Below, in pieces: positions 6,662-11,976 of a stretch of DNA of 11,976 nucleotides (the first letter of the stretch is position 1; each line of letters starts with the position of its first letter). A model generated the notes under the pieces. That model was not told where the DNA came from, did not search any database, and saw only the letters and a list, made by a program, of their open reading frames with translations. Made by a program: the position numbers and the translations under genes. Location of the stretch: NCBI GenBank assembly GCA_902462035.1, contig CABQAC010000035.1:1-11976 (forward strand), written 5' to 3'. This DNA is from an uncultured Eubacteriales bacterium (GTDB taxonomy: Bacteria > Bacillota > Clostridia > Oscillospirales > Acutalibacteraceae).

Positions 6662-7831
6662 ATGGCAAGTAAAGTAAAACTTGGTATCATCGGCCTGGGC
6701 AACATGGGTTCCGGCCATGCGCGCAACATTATGTCCGGCAAGGTTCCAAATGTAGAACTGACCGCGATTGCCGATATCGATGATTCCCGCCTGGAGTGGG
6801 CAAAAGAAAACCTGTCCGGCGACATTGCCCTTTTCCACACCGAAAAGGAACTGATGGACAGCGGCAAATGTGAAGCCGTTATTATTGCGGTGCCCCACTA
6901 TTTCCATCCGCCCTATGCCATCGAGGCCATGGAAAAGGGCCTGCACGTGATGTGCGAGAAGCCCGCGGGCGTTTATACCAAAGCGGTCCGCGAAATGAAC
7001 GCGGTGGCCGGTAAGAGCAACGTGGTGTTCGGCATGATGTTCAACCAGCGCACCAACCCCGTATACCGTAAGATGCACGACCTGGTACATAGCGGTGAAC
7101 TGGGCGCCATCAAGCGCACCAACTGGATCATCACCGACTGGTACCGTACCCAGGCGTACTATGATTCCGGCAGCTGGCGCGCCACCTGGGCCGGCGAGGG
7201 CGGCGGCGTGCTGCTCAACCAATGCCCCCACAACCTGGATCTGTGGCAGTGGATCTGCGGCATGCCCAGCAAGGTGCAGGCGTTCGTACATAACGGCCGC
7301 TGGCACGACATCGAGGTCGAGGACGACGTGACGGCGTATGTGGAATATCCCAACGGCGCCAGCGGCGTGTTCGTTACCAGCACCGGCGATTTCCCTGGCA
7401 CCAACCGGTTCGAGGTTCTGTGCGAAAAGGGCAAGCTGGTCTGCGAAAACGATACCCTGACCCTGTATAAATTGGACATGAACGAGCGCGATTTCTGCAT
7501 GGGTTCCGCCAAGGGCTTCGGCCATCCGGAAGTGGAAAAGATCGAAGTGGAGCTGGAAGGCGAGCATACCGGCCACGTGGGCGTGCTGATCGCCTTTGCC
7601 GACGCCATCCTGAAGGGCACCCCGCTTATCGCCAACGGTGTGGAAGGCATCAACGGCCTGACCATCTCCAACGCGATGCACCTGTCCAGCTGGCTGGGCC
7701 ATGCGGTTGACGTGCCGTTCGACGAGGATCTGTACCTGGAGGAACTGAACAAGCGCCGCGCTACTTCTAAGCTGAAGAACACCGAGACGGTTCATTTCGA
7801 TACCGAGGGGACCTACGGCTCCAAGAAATAA
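6662..7831 (+). CDS. Gfo/Idh/MocA-family NAD(P)-dependent sugar oxidoreductase, first copy
   Basis: 389-residue cytoplasmic dehydrogenase that should oxidise or reduce a sugar hydroxyl or ketone using NAD(P). The N-terminal Rossmann fold has GLGNMGSGH (11-19). The family EKP motif is at 99-101, with K100 the usual catalytic lysine. The active-site loop WRATWAGEGGGVLLNQCPH (172-190) leads to H190 and D193; the canonical Asp of GGGxxxD is Asn (N186). The C-terminal substrate domain includes the EVEDDVTAYVEY strand (218-229). A tail of about 40 residues (350-389, basic and Glu-rich) is absent from the next gene's product. A textbook GGAGG (6650-6654) lies seven bases before ATG 6662. It is only a distant paralogue of the next gene, so the two probably act on different substrates or in opposite directions. 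Confidence 0.93.
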   Translation: MASKVKLGIIGLGNMGSGHARNIMSGKVPNVELTAIADIDDSRLEWAKENLSGDIALFHTEKELMDSGKCEAVIIAVPHYFHPPYAIEAMEKGLHVMCEKPAGVYTKAVREMNAVAGKSNVVFGMMFNQRTNPVYRKMHDLVHSGELGAIKRTNWIITDWYRTQAYYDSGSWRATWAGEGGGVLLNQCPHNLDLWQWICGMPSKVQAFVHNGRWHDIEVEDDVTAYVEYPNGASGVFVTSTGDFPGTNRFEVLCEKGKLVCENDTLTLYKLDMNERDFCMGSAKGFGHPEVEKIEVELEGEHTGHVGVLIAFADAILKGTPLIANGVEGINGLTISNAMHLSSWLGHAVDVPFDEDLYLEELNKRRATSKLKNTETVHFDTEGTYGSKK

Positions 7832-7847
7832 CCACCGACCGAATCAG

Positions 7848-7877
7848 GCAGCCTGTTGGAAATAGCCAACAGGCTGC
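7848..7877 (+). other. Perfect 12-bp hairpin between the two dehydrogenase genes
   Basis: GCAGCCTGTTGG (7848-7859) and CCAACAGGCTGC (7866-7877) pair perfectly around a 6-base loop, 16 bases after the stop codon. What follows (TCGCTATCTTTGG) has no real U-tract, so complete intrinsic termination is doubtful. It may lower expression of the downstream genes or protect the upstream mRNA end. Confidence 0.65.
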
Positions 7878-7925
7878 TCGCTATCTTTGGACATCCGACT
7901 CATATGAAAGGCGTGGTAAACCATT

Positions 7926-8924
7926 ATGTTAAAGAGTGCGATTGTGGGCTGCGGCGGCATCGCGGCGGTACACGGCGCGGTTTTAAGCCAGAATCCGGAC
8001 ACCAAGGCAGTGGCTTACGCGGACATTAAAAAAGAACGGGCCCAAGCTTTTGCCGAACAGTACGGCGGCAACGCTTACGGCAGTCTTTCGGAAATGCTGG
8101 CCAACGAGGAAATCGATGTGCTGCATATCTGCACGCCCCATTACCTGCATGTGCCCATGGCGTTGGAAGCGCTGAAAAAGGGTATCCATGTACTGATGGA
8201 AAAGCCTCCCGCCATTTCCCACGAGCAGCTGAAAGAACTGGAACAAGCGGCCGCCGGCAAACGCGTGGGGGTCTGCTTCCAAAACCGGTACAATAAGGAC
8301 GTGCAAAAGGCGCAGGAGCTGATCCGTTCGGGCAAGGCGGGAAAAATTTTGGGCGCCCGCGCCGTTGTGACCTGGCACCGTGACGCGCCTTATTACACCC
8401 AGAGCGGCTGGCGCGGCACCTGGGCCACCGAAGGCGGCGGCGTGCTGATTAACCAGTCTATCCATACCCTGGACATGCTGCGGTATTTCCTGGGCGAACC
8501 CACTGCGGTGGAAGCCCATGTCTGCAACCACCACCTGAAGGACGTGATCGAGGTGGAGGACACCGCCGAAGCCTATATTGCGTTCGGCGATGTGACGGCG
8601 CTGTTCTACGCCACCACCGCGTATTGCACCGATTCCCCCGTGATGGTGGAGATTTTGTGCGAGAACATGACCCTTCGGATGGAGGACGGCCGCCTGACCT
8701 GCACGGCCAAGGGCGGAAAGGCCGAAGTTTTTACCTTTGAAACGGACAACTGCCTGGGCAAAAGCTATTGGGGCTACGGCCACCAGGAGCTGATCGGCGA
8801 CTATTACCGCTGCCTGCTGGAGGGCAGACCCTTCCCAGTGCCCGCCTCGGACGCGGCCAACACGCTGCGGCTGATGCTGGGGATTTACGATTCCTCTAAA
8901 AAAGGGGAGCCTGTCTCCTTTTAA
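7926..8924 (+). CDS. Gfo/Idh/MocA-family NAD(P)-dependent sugar oxidoreductase, second copy
   Basis: 332-residue cytoplasmic dehydrogenase. The Rossmann nucleotide-binding motif GCGGIAAVH is at 8-16, EKP at 92-94 (K93 catalytic), and the loop WRGTWATEGGGVLINQSIH at 162-180 leads to H180 and D183. As in the preceding dehydrogenase, Asn (N176) stands at the usual Asp of GGGxxxD. The beta-sheet domain contains EVEDTAEAYIAF (209-220). The ATG is placed right at the Rossmann strand, as expected, but no clear Shine-Dalgarno is present: AAAGG lies about 14 bases upstream. The start is therefore less certain in terms of expression strength than for its neighbours. It follows the preceding dehydrogenase after 94 bases that contain a strong hairpin. 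Two non-identical dehydrogenases beside one TIM-barrel enzyme suggest an oxidation/modification/reduction sequence on the same sugar. Confidence 0.92.
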   Translation: MLKSAIVGCGGIAAVHGAVLSQNPDTKAVAYADIKKERAQAFAEQYGGNAYGSLSEMLANEEIDVLHICTPHYLHVPMALEALKKGIHVLMEKPPAISHEQLKELEQAAAGKRVGVCFQNRYNKDVQKAQELIRSGKAGKILGARAVVTWHRDAPYYTQSGWRGTWATEGGGVLINQSIHTLDMLRYFLGEPTAVEAHVCNHHLKDVIEVEDTAEAYIAFGDVTALFYATTAYCTDSPVMVEILCENMTLRMEDGRLTCTAKGGKAEVFTFETDNCLGKSYWGYGHQELIGDYYRCLLEGRPFPVPASDAANTLRLMLGIYDSSKKGEPVSF

Positions 8925-8933
8925 ACGGCTGCG

Positions 8934-8963
8934 TTTGCCCCCGCTGGCAAGATATATTATAAT
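8934..8963 (+). promoter_or_regulatory. Possible internal promoter before uxuA
   Basis: TTTGCC (8934-8939), 18-bp spacer, perfect -10 TATAAT (8958-8963), within the 87-base gap before uxuA. The -35 is weak. If active, it would allow uxuA and uxuB to be expressed apart from the upstream genes. Confidence 0.4.
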
Positions 8964-8996
8964 AGGTAGGAGAAGTTTCCACATTTCAACTGAAAG

Positions 8997-9002
8997 AAGG
9001 AG
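8997..9002 (+). promoter_or_regulatory. Ribosome binding site deciding the uxuA start
   Basis: AAGGAG lies only 3 bases from ATG 9006 but 9 bases from ATG 9012. The latter spacing is functional, and translation from 9012 gives the usual UxuA N-terminus. Confidence 0.7.
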
Positions 9003-9011
9003 AAAATGCTT

Positions 9012-10079
9012 ATGGAGATGACGTTAAGATGGTTCGGCACGGAATTTGATAGTGTCACCCTGCGGCAAATACGCCAAATCCCCGGCGTGACAGGCGTGAT
9101 TACCACCCTGTACGACAGCACCCCGGGCGAGGTTTGGCCGCTTGATAAAATCCGCAGTTTAAAGGGTGTGGTGGAGGACGCGGGGCTGCGCATCAGCGGC
9201 ATTGAAAGCGTCAACATCCATGACGATATTAAAATCGGCCTGCCAAGCCGGGACCAATATATCGAAAACTATATCAAAACCTTGGAACATTTGGGCCAAG
9301 AGGACATCCACATGGTGTGCTATAACTTCATGCCGGTGTTCGACTGGACCCGCACCAACCTGGCAAAACCCCGGCCCGACGGTTCCACCGTACTGGCGTA
9401 TGACCAGAAGGTGGTGGACACCATTGACCCCCAGACCTTTTTTGATCAGACCGACGCCAACTCCAACGGCTTCGTCATGCCCGGCTGGGAGCCGGAACGG
9501 CTTGCAAAGGTTCAGGAGCTGTTCGAAGCCTACCAGGGCGTAAGCGCGGAAAAGCTGTTTGAAAACCTGGTGTATTTCCTGAAGGCGATTATGCCGGTGT
9601 GCAACAAGTACGATATCAACATGGCCATTCACCCCGACGACCCCGCCTGGCCGGTGTTCGGGCTGCCCCGGATTATCACCAACCAGGAAAACATCCATAA
9701 AATGATGCGCGCCGTGGACGACCCCCACAACGGCCTGACCCTGTGCACCGGTTCCCTGGGCACCGACCTGAACAACGACCTGCCGGCCATTATCCGCTCC
9801 CTGCCCGGCCGCATTCATTTTGCCCATGTGCGCAACCTGCACCATTTTGCCCCCGGCGTGTTCGAAGAAGCGGCGCATCTTTCTTCCGACGGCTCCTTCG
9901 ATATGTACGAGATCATGAAGGCGCTGCACGACATCAACTTTGACGGCCCCATCCGCCCTGACCACGGCAGAACCATTTGGGGCGAAGTCTGCATGCCCGG
10001 CTATGGCCTGTATGACCGCGCCATGGGCGCCACCTATTTGAACGGCCTGTGGGAGGCCATTGAAAAGACCTCTAAATAA
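9012..10079 (+). CDS. uxuA: Mannonate dehydratase
   Basis: Dehydrates D-mannonate to 2-keto-3-deoxy-D-gluconate in hexuronate breakdown; a metal-dependent TIM barrel in the cytoplasm. 355 residues, the shorter form usual in Firmicutes rather than the roughly 394 of E. coli. The N-terminus MEMTLRWFG and GVITTLYDSTPGEVWP (28-43) match the family opening. Candidate metal ligands are H207 in MAIHPDDPAWP, C245 in LCTGSLG, H272 in HFAHVRN and D317 in RPDHGR; their spacing agrees with the His-Cys-His-Asp set I recall from the characterised streptococcal enzyme. YGLYDRAMGATYLNGLW (331-347) is the characteristic C-terminus. ATG 9012 is chosen over ATG 9006 because of ribosome-site spacing. It is followed after 26 bases by the reductase of the preceding pathway step. 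Confidence 0.96.
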   Translation: MEMTLRWFGTEFDSVTLRQIRQIPGVTGVITTLYDSTPGEVWPLDKIRSLKGVVEDAGLRISGIESVNIHDDIKIGLPSRDQYIENYIKTLEHLGQEDIHMVCYNFMPVFDWTRTNLAKPRPDGSTVLAYDQKVVDTIDPQTFFDQTDANSNGFVMPGWEPERLAKVQELFEAYQGVSAEKLFENLVYFLKAIMPVCNKYDINMAIHPDDPAWPVFGLPRIITNQENIHKMMRAVDDPHNGLTLCTGSLGTDLNNDLPAIIRSLPGRIHFAHVRNLHHFAPGVFEEAAHLSSDGSFDMYEIMKALHDINFDGPIRPDHGRTIWGEVCMPGYGLYDRAMGATYLNGLWEAIEKTSK

Positions 10080-10105
10080 ATCCACCGAAAGGCGTGTATG
10101 TATCG

Positions 10106-11716
10106 ATGAGACTGAACAAGCGTGACCTGCAATTAAAAGACCTGTGGGCCGCCAAAGGGTACGAACTGCCGGAGTACGACCGGGCAGCCCTTGCCAAACG
10201 AACGGCGGAGGAACCCACATGGCTGCACTTCGGCGCGGGCAACATCTTCCGCGGGTTTCCCGCCGCGGTGCTGCAAAGCCTGCTTAACAAGGGCAGTTAC
10301 GACCGCGGCCTGGTTGTGGCCGAGGGCTACGATTACGAGATTATCGACAAGGCCTACCACCCCTATGACAATTTAAGCCTTTTGGTGGTTCTGAAGGCGG
10401 ACGGCACCATCGAAAAAAAGGTCATCGGCAGCATCGTGTCTTCCCTGACGGCGGACAGCCAAAACCGCTCCGACTGGGCGCGGCTGTCGGAAATTTTTGA
10501 AAACCCCTCGCTGCAGATGGTCAGCTTCACCATTACCGAAAAGGGCTATGCCATCACGGGCGGCAACGGCGGTTACCTGCCGGACGTTGCCACGGACCTG
10601 GAGGCCGGGCCGGCCGCCCCGCTGAACATTATGGCAAAAGTGTGCGCCCTGTGCTACAAGCGGTACCGTAAAAATGGCGCGCCGCTGGCTTTGGTGAGCA
10701 TGGACAACTGCTCTCACAATGGGGAAAAGCTGGCTGCCGCCGTGGTGCAAATCGCGAAAATCTGGGCGGAAAAGAATCTTGTGGAACCGGAATTTGTGGA
10801 TTATCTTGAAAAATCCGGCAAAATTTCGTTCCCCTGGACCATGATCGACAAAATCACCCCCCGGCCGGACGGCAACGTCAAGGCGATGCTCGAAAATGAC
10901 GGGTTCGAGGACACCGAGATCATCATCACAGCCAAAAAGACCTATACCGCGCCCTTTGTCAACGCGGAGGAGGCCCAATACCTGGTGGTGGAGGACAACT
11001 TCCCCAACGGGCGGCCGCCGCTGCACGAGGGCGGCGTGATCTTTACCACCCGGGACACGGTTAACATGGTGGAAAAGATGAAGGTATGCACCTGCCTAAA
11101 CCCGCTGCACACCGCGCTGGCGGTCTTCGGCTGCCTGCTTTCTTACCAGACCATCTTCGAGGAGATGCGGGACAAAGACCTGACCCGGCTGGTGGAAAAG
11201 ATCGGCTATACGGAAGGGATGCCGGTGGTGGTGGATCCCAAGATTATCCATCCCATGGACTTTATCAAGGAAGTACTGGAAGTCCGCTTCCCCAACCCCT
11301 TTATGCCGGACACCCCCCAGCGCATTGCCACCGACACATCGCAAAAAATCCCGGTGCGATACGGCGAAACAATCAAGGCCTACCTGGCGCGGCCTGATTT
11401 GGACGTGAACGCGTTAACCGCCATCCCCTTTGTAATGGCGGGCTGGTGCCGGTACCTGATGGGTGTGAATGACGACGGCGAAGCGTTCGAGATCAGCCCC
11501 GACCCGCGGCTGGCCGAGATGCAGGCGCATCTGAAGGGAATCGCGCTGGGGGACAAGGGGCCGTTCACCGAGGCGCTTCGGCCCATTTTGAGCGACGCGA
11601 CTATTTTCGGTGTAAACTTGTACGAAGCTGGCCTGGCTGAAAAGGTGGAAGGAATCTTTGCCCAGCTGGTGGCTGGCAAGGGCGCCATCCGCAAAGCGCT
11701 GCAAGAACTGAAATAA
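10106..11716 (+). CDS. uxuB: Mannitol dehydrogenase-family protein, probable fructuronate reductase
   Basis: Predicted NAD-dependent D-fructuronate reductase (fructuronate to D-mannonate), the step before UxuA. 536 residues, a polyol-specific long-chain dehydrogenase. The nucleotide-binding motif is HFGAGNIFRGF (41-51), the family signature SMDNCSHNGEKL (198-209), and the C-terminal helical domain carries KVCTCLNPLHTALA (326-339, with N332 and H335) and MAGWCRYLMG (444-453). Relative to the K-x4-N-x2-H catalytic pattern I recall for the family, K326 lies one residue further from N332. It is longer than typical UxuB (about 480-490). ATG 10106 is used; an in-frame GTG at 10094 lies one base after AAAGGC, too close to work, whereas 13 bases separate AAAGG from the ATG. 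Tagaturonate reductase or another polyol dehydrogenase is possible, but neighbouring uxuA favours UxuB. It is the last gene of the operon. Confidence 0.87.
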   Translation: MRLNKRDLQLKDLWAAKGYELPEYDRAALAKRTAEEPTWLHFGAGNIFRGFPAAVLQSLLNKGSYDRGLVVAEGYDYEIIDKAYHPYDNLSLLVVLKADGTIEKKVIGSIVSSLTADSQNRSDWARLSEIFENPSLQMVSFTITEKGYAITGGNGGYLPDVATDLEAGPAAPLNIMAKVCALCYKRYRKNGAPLALVSMDNCSHNGEKLAAAVVQIAKIWAEKNLVEPEFVDYLEKSGKISFPWTMIDKITPRPDGNVKAMLENDGFEDTEIIITAKKTYTAPFVNAEEAQYLVVEDNFPNGRPPLHEGGVIFTTRDTVNMVEKMKVCTCLNPLHTALAVFGCLLSYQTIFEEMRDKDLTRLVEKIGYTEGMPVVVDPKIIHPMDFIKEVLEVRFPNPFMPDTPQRIATDTSQKIPVRYGETIKAYLARPDLDVNALTAIPFVMAGWCRYLMGVNDDGEAFEISPDPRLAEMQAHLKGIALGDKGPFTEALRPILSDATIFGVNLYEAGLAEKVEGIFAQLVAGKGAIRKALQELK

Positions 11717-11740
11717 GCAGCCATCCCCAATATTGCAGGA

Positions 11741-11772
11741 AAAGCCCCACGGCAGTGCCGTGGGGCTTTTTT
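11741..11772 (+). terminator. Rho-independent terminator of the catabolic operon
   Basis: AAAGCCCCACGGC pairs over 13 bp with GCCGTGGGGCTTT around the loop AGT, followed by further T's to 11772. It lies 24 bases after the uxuB stop. On the minus strand the stem is followed by TTTTCC, so it may also work weakly in reverse for anything converging from the right. Confidence 0.95.
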
Positions 11773-11866
11773 ATTGCCAGTATTTTTTACCATATGTATA
11801 TTTTGTTTTTAATCAACAAACAGGACTTTTTCTTGCCTTGGGCGGGGAAAGAAAAAACGCTCGTTT

Positions 11867-11976
11867 TTATCTTATTTGTATTGTTGGCTTTTGCCTCCAG
11901 TGTTGCATGGAAGTATCCCTATTGTTATTATCTTATTTGTACTTTTCATTTTCACCTCCGGTGGGGCCCCATCTTT
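11867..11976. repeat. Imperfect 61-bp direct repeat in an AT-rich tail
   Basis: TTATCTTATTTGTA occurs at 11867-11880 and 11928-11941, 61 bp start to start. The similarity continues more loosely through TTTTGCCTCC / TTTTCACCTCC. The second copy runs to the window edge. The region 11773-11976 is markedly more AT-rich than the genes and I see no convincing coding sequence, tRNA or known RNA in it. Confidence 0.5.

Noticed and set aside
11872..11949. 25-codon minus-strand ORF with GGAGG five bases before its ATG
   Set aside because: It is very short, lies inside the imperfect repeat, and has no recognisable product; kept only as a remark in the repeat finding.
11957..11972. GGGGCCCC palindrome close to the right edge as a terminator
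   Set aside because: The palindrome has no loop and only three T's are visible before the window ends; not enough to call.
1..11976. CRISPR arrays, tRNA/rRNA genes, transposases, riboswitches
   Set aside because: None seen on either strand: no regularly spaced repeats beyond the single 61-bp pair, no cloverleaf-like sequence, no transposase motif and no recognised aptamer.

Overview
The window looks like a carbohydrate-use locus from a fairly GC-rich member of the Clostridia, perhaps a gut Oscillospiraceae/Ruminococcaceae-type Firmicute. The case for this is strong AGGAG-type ribosome binding sites, sigma-A-like promoters (TTGATT-17-TATAAT), a YesM-type sensor kinase, a short (355-residue) Firmicute-sized mannonate dehydratase and GC-rich genes separated by AT-rich spacers. 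The organism is inferred from style, not from a marker gene.

Left half, minus strand (read right to left from about 5.6 kb to 1): an AraC-family regulator with an N-terminal cupin (5617-4796); a near-consensus promoter (4751-4723); two tandem paralogous GH29 alpha-L-fucosidase-like enzymes without signal peptides (4642-3179 and 3117-1648); then a membrane sensor histidine kinase starting 27 bases after the second hydrolase and running off the left edge with only its C-terminal end missing.

Right half, plus strand (5850-11716): a probable five-gene operon. A TIM-barrel sugar isomerase/epimerase-like protein is followed by two different Gfo/Idh/MocA NAD(P)-dependent sugar dehydrogenases, mannonate dehydratase UxuA and a long-chain polyol/mannitol dehydrogenase-family protein that fits fructuronate reductase (UxuB). 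The operon ends at a perfect 13-bp hairpin plus U-tract (11741-11772). The last ~200 bases are AT-rich, hold no convincing gene, and contain an imperfect 61-bp direct repeat.

Between the halves (5618-5849) is a compact divergent control region. It has a TTGCAA-17-TATAAT promoter for araC, an extended -10 promoter (TGGTATAAT) without a good -35 for the catabolic operon, and two TTTGCAAT direct repeats exactly 22 bp apart. One repeat lies on the araC -35 and the other abuts the operon's missing -35, so they are a convincing AraC operator candidate.

How the genes may work together (inference): the GH29-like enzymes trim imported oligosaccharides in the cytoplasm. The TIM-barrel protein and the two dehydrogenases resemble in composition the known oxidise/eliminate-or-epimerise/reduce glycoside pathways that run through 3-keto sugars. 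UxuB and UxuA then turn a released hexuronate (fructuronate to mannonate to 2-keto-3-deoxygluconate) into central metabolism. No transporter, hexuronate isomerase, KDG kinase/aldolase or response regulator is visible inside the window.
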